From Nostoc sp. FACHB-973 (GTDB lineage: Bacteria; Cyanobacteriota; Cyanobacteriia; Cyanobacteriales; Nostocaceae): a DNA stretch of 58,780 nucleotides. The notes under the pieces were generated by a model, which worked only from the letters and a program-made list of their open reading frames with translations, did not search any database and was not told the origin of the DNA. Shown here piece by piece: positions 1-8,874 of this stretch (its first letter is position 1; every line of letters starts with the position of its first letter). The stretch is from contig NZ_JACJSJ010000049.1 of the NCBI RefSeq assembly GCF_014698115.1, positions 1-58,780 on the forward strand, written 5' to 3'. The position numbers and the translations under genes are program-made.

Positions 1-320
1 TTTTTTGAAGATGTGCTGCAACTATTTTTTCTCGAAGATCGACAGAGTAGGATTTCATTTAAAGGTATTTATATTTTAATTTATTGTACCTCATAACAGA
101 CGCAAGTGCTGTAATTTCTGTGTATAGCCGCCTCAAGCAGTAATTCGGAATTCGCAACCCTAAAATATGTGTCTAATTTCTCTGAGCTAATTACTTGCTG
201 TTACAAAAACTGTAACAGTGCCATTCTTCTATTACAGCAAGTGCAATAGTTAATCATTGAAACGGTTTTAAGTCAACCCTGAGACACAGATTAACAATCT
301 TTGGCAAGTGAGGTAGCAGA
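1..320. other. gene-free leader of the serpin gene
   Basis: AT-rich stretch with no convincing reading frame on either strand. It holds the upstream region of the serpin gene, whose Shine-Dalgarno-like AGG lies about 8 bases before the ATG. I see no firm promoter, repeat or RNA gene. Confidence 0.5.
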
Positions 321-1652
321 ATGAATCGGCAAAAATTTAGTGGTGTCCAAGAAAATTTTCTGCAAAGGCGTTACGGAGTTAGTCTCGGCAGACGTTATGT
401 TTTGGCGGCTGCAAGTGTTGTTCTCTTTAGTGTATTGGGGTGTTCTCAGGTCGATAGTAATAAAAGTGCCCTCGCTCAATCTAGTTTACCTCAGCCAGAA
501 ACTCCATTGGAAAAAAAAACAGTCAAGACTGATACTAAAATCGTTGAGTCTAACAATAAGTTTGGCTTCAAACTTTTTTCAGAAGTTCAGAAAAGTGATG
601 GTGGAGAAAAAAATGTTTTTATCTCGCCTTCCAGTGTAGCGATCGCCCTAGCCATGACCTACAATGGCGCTAGCGGCTCGACTCAACAAGCAATGGCAAA
701 AACCCTGGAATTACAGGGGATGAATCTGTCAGAAATTAACTCTGCTTACGCAGCAGCTTTAAAGCAGCTTTTAGACAATCCCGATGCGAAAGTGCAACTC
801 AAGATTGCTAACTCACTTTGGGCAAATCAAGAGGTGAAATTTCAGCCAGACTTCCTCCAAAGAACAGAGGATTTCTATCAAGCCAAGGTCAGCAATTTAA
901 ATTTTCAAGATGCTACAGCCTCCAATGCGATCAATAAATGGGTAAAAGATAATACTGGCGGCAAAATCGATAAAATAGTCGAAAAAATCGAACCCAATCA
1001 AGTGTTGTTTTTAATTAATGCCATATATTTTAAAGGTAGTTGGAGTAACGAATTTGATAAAAATCAAACCGCGCAACATCCTTTTTACGTTACATCTGGC
1101 AGAGAAAAACAACACCCAATGATGTCACAAGACGGTGACTACAGATATTATGAAAACGAACAATTTCAGGCAGTGAGTTTACCTTACGGCAAAGATGGTA
1201 AAGTCAGTTTTTATATCTTTTTGCCCAAAGAAAACTCTAACCTCAAAGCCTTCTCGCAAAACTTGAATGTTGAGAACTGGGAAAAATGGATGACTCAATT
1301 CAACAAACAAAAAGGGTTTATTCGCTTACCCCGCTTCAAAACAGAATACGATGTTACACTTAACAATGCTTTGAAAGCTTTAGGTATGGAAGAGGCTTTC
1401 AGCAACAAAGCTAATTTTTCCGGCATGGGTAAAAACTTTGCCATTAGCCAAGTGAAGCATAAAACTTTTGTGGAAGTGAACGAAGAAGGCACCGAAGCGG
1501 CTGCGGCTACTTCGGTGGGAATAGTAGCAACATCTTTGAGACAAGAGCCAAAACCATTCCGAATGATTGTAGATCGTCCCTTCTTTTGTGCAATTCGGGA
1601 TAATCAAACGGGAAGTGTTTTGTTTATGGGTTCAATTATTGAGCCGCAGTAA
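321..1652 (+). CDS. serpin family protease inhibitor, predicted lipoprotein
   Basis: 443 residues. The N-terminus has a basic stretch, a hydrophobic core and the lipobox-like VLGC, so Cys41 is a likely lipidation site and the protein should sit on the outer face of the plasma membrane. A low-complexity linker to about residue 60 leads into a full-length serpin fold. The hinge of the reactive-centre loop (EEGTEAAAATS, about 388-398) has the small residues of inhibitory serpins, so it is probably an active suicide inhibitor of a serine or cysteine protease. The signature DRPFFCAI and the end GSVLFMGSIIEP are present. By hinge numbering the scissile bond falls near Thr404-Ser405, which is uncertain. 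The target protease is unknown. ATG start with an AGG-type ribosome site. Confidence 0.93.
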   Translation: MNRQKFSGVQENFLQRRYGVSLGRRYVLAAASVVLFSVLGCSQVDSNKSALAQSSLPQPETPLEKKTVKTDTKIVESNNKFGFKLFSEVQKSDGGEKNVFISPSSVAIALAMTYNGASGSTQQAMAKTLELQGMNLSEINSAYAAALKQLLDNPDAKVQLKIANSLWANQEVKFQPDFLQRTEDFYQAKVSNLNFQDATASNAINKWVKDNTGGKIDKIVEKIEPNQVLFLINAIYFKGSWSNEFDKNQTAQHPFYVTSGREKQHPMMSQDGDYRYYENEQFQAVSLPYGKDGKVSFYIFLPKENSNLKAFSQNLNVENWEKWMTQFNKQKGFIRLPRFKTEYDVTLNNALKALGMEEAFSNKANFSGMGKNFAISQVKHKTFVEVNEEGTEAAAATSVGIVATSLRQEPKPFRMIVDRPFFCAIRDNQTGSVLFMGSIIEPQ

Positions 1653-1671
1653 GCAGAGCAAAAGTGAAAAT

Positions 1672-1830
1672 AGGGAGTGGGGAGTAGGGAGTAGGGAGTG
1701 GGGAAGTAACCTTTTGAAGAATCATTGATGGTGAAGTTGCTCAAGGGGTGTTGAAGATTCAGGTAACAACCAGAGAACAGAAAAATCAACCTACTGCCCA
1801 CTCCCTATTCCCTACTCCCCACCCTCACCC
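1672..1830. repeat. inverted pair of STRR heptamer arrays
   Basis: A G-rich array (1672-1705, GGGAGTA/GGGAGTG units) and a complementary C-rich array (1797-1830, CCCTACT/CCCTATT units) face each other between the convergent serpin and permease genes. They could pair as a long stem in RNA. The heptamer composition matches the short tandemly repeated sequences known from heterocystous cyanobacteria. Confidence 0.7.
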
Positions 1831-1853
1831 AGCAATTTTAGGTTGCTTGAGTA

Positions 1854-3029
1854 TTAAGGTGATGTCGCTTCCGAAATGCTGAGAGTGTTTTTGGCATCAG
1901 CTTTCGGAGGTTCGTTTGTTGCAATCGGCGCAGTTATTTCTCCTGGGGTGGCTTCGTCAGTTTCACTAGTGAACCCACCAAGACGCACTGCACTTAAAGC
2001 AGTCTTAATCACAACAGCTGTGGGTACTGCCACAATTACACCCAAAAGTCCGCCAATTCTTGCTCCTGTTAAAACTGAAATTAATATCCAAACTGGGTTT
2101 AAGCCAGTAAAGCTACCTAAAATTCGGGGAGCAATTAAATTTTCGAGAATTTGTTGTACAATTACCGCTGCTATCAAAACTTTCACACCCATTGAGAAAT
2201 CTTGCAGCGCTACTAATAATGTAGTCAGGGCGATGCCTACAGAACCACCAAAGGGCACGAGAGCCATGATGCCAATAGTTAGGCCAAATAAAAGGCCAAA
2301 TGGTACTTTCAGCCACAAAAAACTCGGAATCAGGGCTGAGGCCATACAGGTAGATAAAATTAGCTGGGTGATGAAGAAATTTTGGAAGCTCAAGCGCACG
2401 GTTTTAGAGAAAGGATCTCGAAATTTAGCGGGTAGCCATTCTACTAGACTTTGCCAAAGTTCACCCCCATGCTGTAAAAGATAGAAAGTCAAAACCATCG
2501 TCAAGAGAAAATCTAGCAGACTAGTGAATGTGACTACAGCCAGATTTAAAACTTGTCCGGCGATCGCTTGCAATTGTCCCTTGACGCGATCGTTGATTTG
2601 CACTACCAGAGCATCCAGGTTGATGGGTAAGCCGAAAGTCTCAGCTTTTTCGTTTAGAATCATTAACTGAGAGCGTCCAGAGTCAATTAACTCTGGCAAG
2701 CGAGCCACTAGTTGCTGGGCTTGGGTAAGGGCTAGAGGAAAAAGTGTCACACCCAACGCCAATAAAATCGATAAAGCCAAGAGAAATACTAAAATAGCAA
2801 CTTGCTCTCGCCTCGCACCCTGATGCTCCATCCAACTTACGGGGTAGTTGAGCAGAAATGCTAGCACCGAGGCTCCGACTAGAATGACTATGAGAGAATG
2901 GAAATAATTAAAAAATACCGAAATTGCCCAACCATTGAGAACTAGCAGCGGAACGAATAACGCGATCGCCCCGATTCGCGCTATTGGTGTAAATGTTTGC
3001 CACCAGTCGAGTAGCTTGCGTGTCTGCAT
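1854..3029 (-). CDS. AI-2E family transporter (PerM-like membrane protein)
   Basis: 391 residues with the AI-2E/UPF0118 layout: two N-terminal membrane helices (about 17-65), one near 75-100, a polar helical stretch (about 105-150), then a block of helices ending in the conserved region around 270-345 that includes GLNPVWILISVLTGARIGGL. The C-terminal 45 residues are polar, rich in Thr, Glu and Pro, and probably cytoplasmic. The family exports or exchanges small solutes; the autoinducer-2 role is known only for some enterobacterial members, so the substrate here is unknown. It faces the serpin gene tail to tail. ATG start 3029 follows directly from the family's N-terminal length. Confidence 0.88.
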   Translation of the reverse strand: MQTRKLLDWWQTFTPIARIGAIALFVPLLVLNGWAISVFFNYFHSLIVILVGASVLAFLLNYPVSWMEHQGARREQVAILVFLLALSILLALGVTLFPLALTQAQQLVARLPELIDSGRSQLMILNEKAETFGLPINLDALVVQINDRVKGQLQAIAGQVLNLAVVTFTSLLDFLLTMVLTFYLLQHGGELWQSLVEWLPAKFRDPFSKTVRLSFQNFFITQLILSTCMASALIPSFLWLKVPFGLLFGLTIGIMALVPFGGSVGIALTTLLVALQDFSMGVKVLIAAVIVQQILENLIAPRILGSFTGLNPVWILISVLTGARIGGLLGVIVAVPTAVVIKTALSAVRLGGFTSETDEATPGEITAPIATNEPPKADAKNTLSISEATSP

Positions 3030-3138
3030 TTTCAGCTGATTGCGGGATAGAACTGAATAGAATCTTTCTTTACAGTTTATTATCTCTGACTATACGAGTC
3101 TTATTCATCCTTCTAGTTTAGGAGTTAGACTAAGCCCA

Positions 3139-3687
3139 ATGGAAAATATTGAACCAAAAGAGACTGGGGAGTGGGGAATGGGGAGTGGGGAGTGGGGAGT
3201 GGGGGGAGCAGGGGAGGCAGGGGGAGATGAGGAGATCGGGAGTGTGGGGAGTGTGGGGAGAGAGGGGAGAAAGATTTCTTCCCCATCCTCCCACACCTCC
3301 CACACCTCCCATGCCCAATCCCCAATGCCCAATCCCCAATCCCCAATCCCCAAAACACAGTTGCTTTTATATTTAATTCCGATTATCGGTTTTTTCCCAT
3401 CTCTGTGGACTCTCTATCGCCGTCAGGGTAGTCGGGAACAACTCGCTATTAGTCGTCTGTCTATTACTTTGGCACTTACTTGGCTGTTAGGATATCTATT
3501 ATTGGCTACCGGAGCAGCAACTTCAGATTTTTTTACACTACGTCTATTTATCCTGAATAGCTTTCTCACATCAGGTTATTTTTTAGTGAGTGTTTGGTTG
3601 ATTTTCCGTTTGATACAGCGGAAATCTGGGCGTTTACCAGGGTTTACTACTTTCGCAGAACGGGTGATCGGTAAGTACTTATCTTAA
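3139..3687 (+). CDS. small three-helix membrane protein with an in-frame repeat insertion
   Basis: 182 residues. Residues 1-8 (MENIEPKE) are followed by about 64 residues of Gly/Glu/Trp then Ser/His/Pro low complexity encoded by an STRR array. An ordinary membrane domain with three hydrophobic segments starts at Thr73-Gln74 (about 74-90, 103-125, 132-158). The short motif PKET before and PKTQ after the block suggest that the ancestral protein ran directly from residue 8 into QLLLYLIP, giving roughly 118 residues. The hydrophobic part looks like a conserved cyanobacterial protein of unknown function. Whether the extended form is made, or translation restarts inside, cannot be judged from sequence. 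Confidence 0.6.
   Translation: MENIEPKETGEWGMGSGEWGVGGAGEAGGDEEIGSVGSVGREGRKISSPSSHTSHTSHAQSPMPNPQSPIPKTQLLLYLIPIIGFFPSLWTLYRRQGSREQLAISRLSITLALTWLLGYLLLATGAATSDFFTLRLFILNSFLTSGYFLVSVWLIFRLIQRKSGRLPGFTTFAERVIGKYLS
3164..3357. repeat. STRR array, G-rich then C-rich, inside a reading frame
   Basis: GGGGAGT-type heptamers (3164-3270) followed by CCCACACCT and CCCCAAT-type units (3280-3352). The two halves are roughly complementary and could form a long hairpin. The array is in frame with the membrane-protein gene around it. Confidence 0.8.
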
Positions 3688-3961
3688 TTTTTTGGGGTGA
3701 AAATTAGCAGTATTTTTACTTAGATTGTCAAAAATTACAATTGATTTCTTCATATTATCTAGTCAAATCCAGTTTATTATTGCCATACTTCAGTAAAACA
3801 TCTCCAGATTTACCCAAAAGAAGGAAAAATGCTGCTATAAGTGTTGTGGTTGACACTACATTAAAAAAGTTAGCACTAATAATTAAGAGTTAGATATTAT
3901 GGGTTGATTTGTCTGCATATTTTTAGTCTGCAAATTTACCGAATTTGATTAGTGAGTAAGT

Positions 3962-5392
3962 GTGAGGAAGTCTGTGACCATTCAAAGAAGTTCGGCGGAA
4001 GAAAACCAATCGGGAAAAGCCTCAAAGTCCATTAAAAAAATTCCCCACAACTCGAAATCCGGACGTTGGCTGTGGTTTTGGGTGGGTATGAGTGGGATTG
4101 CGATGGTGTCAGCAACGGCGGGGGCGTTGTTGGCGGTGTCTTTGACTAGTACGCCTTTGCAGCAAGCCCAGCTAAGTCCACAGGATGAAGCGGTGTTTGA
4201 TGGCGATCGCATTTCTGGAGGTGTGCTGCGATTTTCAGAATTAACTCGCCCGGTTAATCTGTTGGTTATGGGGATGAGCGTACTACCGCCAGATATCCAA
4301 AACCCTCCCGAAGAAACTAAAGATCTCAAATACCTGCCCCAAGTCAACTCCTTTGATGGTCTTTCTGATGTGATGCTCTTGGTCAAATTCGATCCAGAGA
4401 CGAAAAAAATAATTATGCTCTCCATTCCCAGAGATACCCGCACAGAAATAGAAGGGTATGGAGTCAAAAAAATTAATGCTGCCAATGTTGATGGTGGACC
4501 GGCTTTGACTGCTAAAACCATCAGTAATCTCTTGGGTGGGGTAGGAATCGATCGCTATGTCCGAATTAATGTTTTGGGAGTTGGCAAGCTAATTGATGCC
4601 TTGGGTGGCGTAACAGTCTACGTCCCCAAAGATATGAAGTATCAAGATGATTCTCAGCACTTGTACATCAATTTGAAGGCGGGTAAGCAGCATCTCAATG
4701 GCGATCAGGCACTACAATTGCTACGTTTTCGACATGACGAACTCGGAGATATTGGTCGAATTCAACGGCAGCAAATGGTGATGCGTGCTTTGATGGATCA
4801 GACTCTCAACCCAGCTACTGTAGCTCAATTACCTAAAGTTCTTGATGTCGTTAAAGAACACATTGACACTAACTTGACGGTTGAGGAGTTAGTGGCATTA
4901 TTGGGTTTTGGAGTGCGGACAAATCGCTCCAATATGCAAATGCTCATGCTACCAGGTCGCTTTAGCGAGAAGAATGAGTTTGATGCTAGCTATTGGTTAC
5001 CCAGCAAAAATGGTATTGCCAAACTCATGGTTCAGCACTTTGGTCTGGAATCAGAACAGGAACAGCAGATGGCTAATCCGCGTTCTTTACGTGTAGCAAT
5101 TCAAGATAGTACAGGTGGCGATCGCTCTAACCTCCAACCATTAATTCGAGCCTTGGAAAAATCCGGATATCGCAATGTTTATATAGCCAAGGCATGGGGT
5201 GAACCTCTAGAGGTAACTCACATCGTCGCCCAACAAGGTGATGGTGACAGTGCCGAATCAATTCGCAACACTTTGGGATTTGGAGAAGTGCGTGTGGAAA
5301 GTACTGGTAACCTTGGCTCGGACATCAGTATCCAAGTCGGTCAAGATTGGTTGGAACAAAAATCTATTTTGGAGAAGTCGCTCACACCCTAA
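3962..5392 (+). CDS. LytR-CpsA-Psr (LCP) family cell-envelope glycopolymer transferase
   Basis: 476 residues, GTG start. A basic cytoplasmic N-terminus, one membrane helix (about 36-60), then an extracellular LCP domain (about 95-285). Family residues are visible: Asp136 in SDVMLL, the arginines of SIPRDTR (157, 160), and the RFRHDELGDIGR block (255-266) that binds the pyrophosphate of a polyprenyl-linked substrate. A LytR_C domain follows (about 375-470). LCP proteins move glycopolymers from undecaprenyl-pyrophosphate carriers to peptidoglycan or similar acceptors; in cyanobacteria the acceptor chemistry is not settled. The gene converges on cnaT 27 bases downstream. A second in-frame GTG lies four codons in, so the exact start is slightly uncertain. 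Confidence 0.92.
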   Translation: MRKSVTIQRSSAEENQSGKASKSIKKIPHNSKSGRWLWFWVGMSGIAMVSATAGALLAVSLTSTPLQQAQLSPQDEAVFDGDRISGGVLRFSELTRPVNLLVMGMSVLPPDIQNPPEETKDLKYLPQVNSFDGLSDVMLLVKFDPETKKIIMLSIPRDTRTEIEGYGVKKINAANVDGGPALTAKTISNLLGGVGIDRYVRINVLGVGKLIDALGGVTVYVPKDMKYQDDSQHLYINLKAGKQHLNGDQALQLLRFRHDELGDIGRIQRQQMVMRALMDQTLNPATVAQLPKVLDVVKEHIDTNLTVEELVALLGFGVRTNRSNMQMLMLPGRFSEKNEFDASYWLPSKNGIAKLMVQHFGLESEQEQQMANPRSLRVAIQDSTGGDRSNLQPLIRALEKSGYRNVYIAKAWGEPLEVTHIVAQQGDGDSAESIRNTLGFGEVRVESTGNLGSDISIQVGQDWLEQKSILEKSLTP

Positions 5393-5419
5393 AAGGTATG
5401 GCCGCAGCTGACACTGAAT

Positions 5420-6466
5420 TTACTGCAAGGCTTGTAGTTCTTGGAGTTTAGCTGCCACCACACCATTGCTTAATAATTCTTCTGCCTTAGCTAAACCCTC
5501 TGGCATATTTGGACAAATACCGCTTTGCCATAGGTAAAATCCGCCATTCCACAAGGCGGTTTGCATTAATTCCCCTGGTTTACCTGCCAAAACGTCCCCA
5601 ATATCCGCCACCAGTTCTTCAGTAGTTCCAAGGGGTACATTCTTGGTGGTGAAGCCGTAATCACGCGGTACGAGGTGCAATCGTTCTATCTCTTGGGATG
5701 CTACCGATGAAGATAAGCCGATGATTGCAGTGCGATCGCGCGGTAAGTCACAACTACCTTCCAATCCCTTCACTAATGTAAATTTTGTTACCCCCCGCAA
5801 CCCTAAAGCTATTTGAAACATCCCTTCAGTGGGTGGATGGACAAACCCAGCAATTACGTGAGCATTTCCCGCATAAGGACACCAAATTAGCTCCATTGTT
5901 GCCAAGGGCGGACGTTTGCCAAGTTGGTCACGGTACTCCCAAATACTTGTAGTTAAGGGGAAATGCTGAGGTAGATAAATAAAGCCAATTCCCGTTTGTG
6001 CAAATACTTGCTGGGTTTTTGCTAGGGGTAGGGTAGTCCAATCGACTCCTAAACCCTGCCAAATATCTATCAGGGGTAATCCGTACTTAGTTGGAAGGCG
6101 ATCGCCACCGTGCATTATCACTGGTTGTCCAGCTGCGGCGAGTAGTAAAGCTGTCACCGGACTAATTGGTGCAGTGCGCGTTCTGCCATCGTAAGGGATG
6201 CCCAAAGCGATCGCTGGTCGTTCAGAGAAAGAGAAGATTGGTTGCAGTTTTGGGCCGAGTTCATCATAGGCATCCAACATTCCCGCTAACTCTTCCCCCG
6301 TGGGACGCTTGATTCGATGAGCAATCAAAAACGCTCCAATTTGGGCTGGTGTAGCTTCACCCAGCAACATCATTTTAGTAGCGGTGGCAGCTTGGGCACG
6401 AGTTAAATTTTCCCCTGTGTGCTTACCACCGCCTACTTTTTGCACGAATTCCCTAAAATTGGTCAT
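5420..6466 (-). CDS. cnaT: CnaT, TrpD-like glycosyltransferase-family protein needed for nitrate assimilation gene expression
   Basis: 348 residues with the anthranilate phosphoribosyltransferase (TrpD) fold: N-terminal helical domain (about 1-65) and an alpha/beta domain. The catalytic signatures are changed: the GTGGD loop of true TrpD is replaced by GIPYDGRTRTAP (89-100) and the KHGN segment by MHGGDR (118-123), so it is probably not a tryptophan enzyme. In Anabaena PCC 7120 the TrpD-like gene cnaT lies beside ntcB and is required to express the nir operon; the same pairing and orientation here supports the name. It lies 244 bases downstream of ntcB on the same strand, separated by repeats, so it may have its own promoter. 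The ligand of the protein is unknown. Confidence 0.85.
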   Translation of the reverse strand: MTNFREFVQKVGGGKHTGENLTRAQAATATKMMLLGEATPAQIGAFLIAHRIKRPTGEELAGMLDAYDELGPKLQPIFSFSERPAIALGIPYDGRTRTAPISPVTALLLAAAGQPVIMHGGDRLPTKYGLPLIDIWQGLGVDWTTLPLAKTQQVFAQTGIGFIYLPQHFPLTTSIWEYRDQLGKRPPLATMELIWCPYAGNAHVIAGFVHPPTEGMFQIALGLRGVTKFTLVKGLEGSCDLPRDRTAIIGLSSSVASQEIERLHLVPRDYGFTTKNVPLGTTEELVADIGDVLAGKPGELMQTALWNGGFYLWQSGICPNMPEGLAKAEELLSNGVVAAKLQELQALQ

Positions 6467-6706
6467 TTGTCATTTGTCCTTTGTCATTAGTCATTAGTCA
6501 TTAGATATCTTGCAAAAGTCTCTAACACCCCTCCCCTTAATCCCCTCCCCTTGGTAAGGGGAGGGGAGACAAAGCGTAGCTTTGGCGGGGTGGGGTTGTT
6601 ATTTATGATTTATGCCAGAGGTCTATTAGTCCTTTGTTTAGTTAACAATAACCAATGCCCAATGCCCAATGCCCAATGCCCAATGCCCAATGCCCCATGC
6701 CCAATG
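6467..6706. repeat. repeat-filled ntcB-cnaT spacer
   Basis: Three kinds of repeat: CATTTGT/CATTAGT heptamers (6464-6502), a GC-rich palindrome with arms CCCCTCCCCTT and AAGGGGAGGGG (6542-6566), and seven-base CAATGCC units (6652-6706) that end just before the ntcB stop. No promoter for cnaT stands out. Confidence 0.75.
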
Positions 6707-6710
6707 ACAT

Positions 6711-7658
6711 TTAAGAAGCCGATCGCTGCTGGTCAATTTGCAGTGGGATATTTTCCCGCACAAGTTGCCAAAAGTGCTTGATGGGAGGAATTTGCAGCCG
6801 ATCTTGAGTTGTGACCATTACTACCCGGCGAGTCAAACTAGAACTATCTGGTATACCACCAGTACTATTGCCGGCTAGGGAACGAATAGCTAGGGTAGGG
6901 TCTTGGCGTGCTTCTACTAATGCTGATTGAGGTAGTAAAGCTATGAGTTCGCCTTGGCGCACTACTCCCCGGAAGGCATCTAGGGTATTTACCTCTAAAG
7001 CTGCCTGGAGTTTAGCCTCCATTCGCTCAAATCTATCTTGTACTAAACGCTGCATCCCATAACCATCTTTAAAAACCACTTGGGGATAACGAATTAACTC
7101 TGACCAAGGGACAAATTCATATTGGGCTAGGGGATGATTGGCTGCGGTTAAAACTTCTATAGGTTCATCATAAAGTGTTTCTACTACCATTTCTCTACCA
7201 GTAGTTAAAAACCGATTATTCATCACAATTGCTAAATCTACTAATCCATCCTTGAGGACTTTCAGGGCGCGATCGCTTCCCAATGAAGTCACCCGCAATT
7301 GCACATCTGGATAATCACGACAAAATTTTTGTAACACTGGTGGTAAGTAAGATCCGCAGAGAGAGTGAATGGCGGCAATGCAAAGTTCTGGCTGCTTTCC
7401 GGCGATTAAATCCGCTAATTCTTCTGTAGCAGTCTGCCATTCTTGGCAAATTTTGCGGACACGAGGTATCAAACGTTCACCTGCCAGGGTCAGCTTGGCA
7501 TGGCTGGTTCTGTGAAACAGTTCTATCCCCAAATCTGCTTCTAATGCTTGGATTTGGCGACTAATAGTCGATTGCGTGACACCACATGTTCGCGCTGCTT
7601 GTTGAAAGCTGCCGGTTTGGGCGATCGCTAGAAAGGCTTGCAACTGCTCTAGGCGCAT
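6711..7658 (-). CDS. ntcB: NtcB, LysR-type activator of nitrate assimilation genes
   Basis: 315 residues. Residues 1-60 are a LysR winged helix-turn-helix; the recognition region GSFQQAARTCGVTQSTISRQ spans about 17-36. Residues 90-300 form the inducer-binding domain. NtcB works with NtcA to switch on the nir (nitrate and nitrite uptake and reduction) genes when nitrate or nitrite is present. The identity rests on the N-terminal sequence, the length and the cnaT neighbour downstream, as in Anabaena PCC 7120. A perfect GTA-N8-TAC lies just before the start codon. No nir or nrt genes are in the window, so here the regulators may sit apart from their target operon. A general LysR protein is the alternative, but less likely. 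Confidence 0.85.
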   Translation of the reverse strand: MRLEQLQAFLAIAQTGSFQQAARTCGVTQSTISRQIQALEADLGIELFHRTSHAKLTLAGERLIPRVRKICQEWQTATEELADLIAGKQPELCIAAIHSLCGSYLPPVLQKFCRDYPDVQLRVTSLGSDRALKVLKDGLVDLAIVMNNRFLTTGREMVVETLYDEPIEVLTAANHPLAQYEFVPWSELIRYPQVVFKDGYGMQRLVQDRFERMEAKLQAALEVNTLDAFRGVVRQGELIALLPQSALVEARQDPTLAIRSLAGNSTGGIPDSSSLTRRVVMVTTQDRLQIPPIKHFWQLVRENIPLQIDQQRSAS

Positions 7659-7664
7659 TTTTAT

Positions 7665-7678
7665 GTAGCCTGCATTAC
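7665..7678. promoter_or_regulatory. candidate NtcA-binding site at ntcB
   Basis: GTAGCCTGCATTAC fits the palindromic consensus GTA-N8-TAC exactly. It ends only seven bases before the ntcB ATG. That is too close for standard class II activation unless translation begins downstream, so it may instead mediate repression, or be chance; about a dozen exact matches are expected at random in a window this size. Confidence 0.4.
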
Positions 7679-8183
7679 ATTTATCGGTTTCATTAAGTTA
7701 ACGGATTTTTCATTACAATTTAGTAGAGTTTGTTACAGGTCTTTTTCTCTAATTTACATTTGCCTAAATCAGAATTTAGTGTCTTTGTCGTCAATTATCC
7801 GCTTTGCAGGGAATTTTTCGGCAAATATCGTCAAAAAAGAGTTGACTATTTTCTGGTGAAATATATAAATTTTTAGATAAGATTTTTAATTCATCACATA
7901 GAGCAGATTTATCAGGATTAATAGCATTATATTAAGAATCTGTAAACCTGATTTTTAGTTGATATTGATAAAATTTACTTATGTATCGTCGCTAAAATTC
8001 ATATCACATAATGATTTTTAGCGGAAAAATAAAAATGCGTTTTCGTCAACAAATACAGGGAATTTCAGCAGATATCGAATCTTTAATAAGCGAACAAAAT
8101 ATATCTGCGGGAAGGTTAAAGTTCAGCTGATGCTAATTTTGTGATGTATTAGATTTTACAAAAAGTCACATCTTCAAGATTTG
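7679..8183. other. ntcB upstream region, no clear gene
   Basis: AT-rich. One short frame, 8035-8130 (31 codons, ATG), reads as a plausible peptide but has no good ribosome site and no recognised relative. The rest shows no repeat or coding pattern. Promoters for ntcB should lie here. Confidence 0.4.
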
Positions 8184-8197
8184 GTAAAGTAGGTTAC
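8184..8197. promoter_or_regulatory. second candidate NtcA-binding site
   Basis: GTAAAGTAGGTTAC matches GTA-N8-TAC exactly. Twenty bases downstream is GATAAT (8218-8223), close to the N22 spacing of NtcA-activated promoters, reading toward the decayed gene at 8271 and the FG-GAP gene beyond it. It could also serve the divergent ntcB from a distance of about 525 bases. Support is motif-only. Confidence 0.4.
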
Positions 8198-8270
8198 GTG
8201 ATTTTACTTAAGAGATAGATAATTCAAGAGGGAACGAGAAGGAGCTAGCATCGGCAAGAAATCACGTTTT

Positions 8271-8802
8271 ATGCTCCTTCCTGTAGAAAAAATGAATCAA
8301 AATCCTGTGGCTGCAACTAATAGCTTGGAAATGAATGCCTCACGGCAGTTCACGCTCTGGCTGTTGGAGCAGAATTTCAGTCTAGCTTTCACCACCTATC
8401 AAGCAGGTAAATTATTTTTCATCGGCTTGCAGCCGAGCGGTAACCTATCTGTATTCGAGCGTACCTTTGAAACGAGGCAGCTTTGAACCTGTGGCTTTTT
8501 GTGCGGGATACATGTGCGGTTGTGCATTTCATGGGGACTTTGCGAACGTGGGAGTTTCCCAACCCAGGCACAACAAGACTTTTAGGGGGTTGCTCCTAGA
8601 TGAGAAATTGCAACAAAAATAACGCCGAACCTCCCTGTGGGCTACTGGTAATTGATTTGAGAAGTGGGGATATTGTGCATTCGGTGCGAATGGAGGGGGT
8701 GGTAATGGAATTATAGGACGTGGTGGCACTAGGGGGGTGCGTCGTCCAATGGCGATCGGCTTTAAGAGTGATGAAATTCGGCGTCTGGTGACGATGGGAT
8801 AA
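8271..8802 (+). pseudogene. decayed TIGR03032 (DUF4915) family gene
   Basis: Pieces of one protein family lie in order but in different frames. Frame 1 from ATG 8271 gives the family's N-terminal block FTLWLLEQNFSLAFTTYQAG and ends at a TGA near 8483. A shifted frame from about 8473 gives GSFEPVAFCAGYM, HGDFANVGVSQPRHNKTF and LLLDEKLQQK. After another shift near 8618 comes CGLLVIDLRSGDIVH, then an in-frame TAG where Tyr is expected (MEL-stop-DVV), then VRRPMAIGFKSDEIRR to the TAA at 8800. The intact family is about twice this long, so a central part between SVFERTF and GSFEPVAF has been deleted. At least two frameshifts, one nonsense codon and one deletion make function very unlikely. Family assignment is from memory of its conserved blocks. 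Confidence 0.8.
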
Positions 8803-8874
8803 GTCTAGGCGTAAAATTTCACGTTTTTAAGCTGACAAACAACACAAGCAAAACGATAAGGAGAATCAACAATA

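Noticed and set aside
3105..3358. Frames on the minus strand across the STRR array
   Set aside because: Repeat heptamers keep all frames open; the products are pure low complexity.
3755..3856. 33-codon minus-strand frame with GTG start, hydrophobic then charged (LLKYGNNKLDLTR)
   Set aside because: Reads somewhat protein-like, but there is no ribosome site, no family, and the length is too short to trust.
8035..8130. 31-codon frame with ATG
   Set aside because: No ribosome site and no known small protein; kept only as a note.
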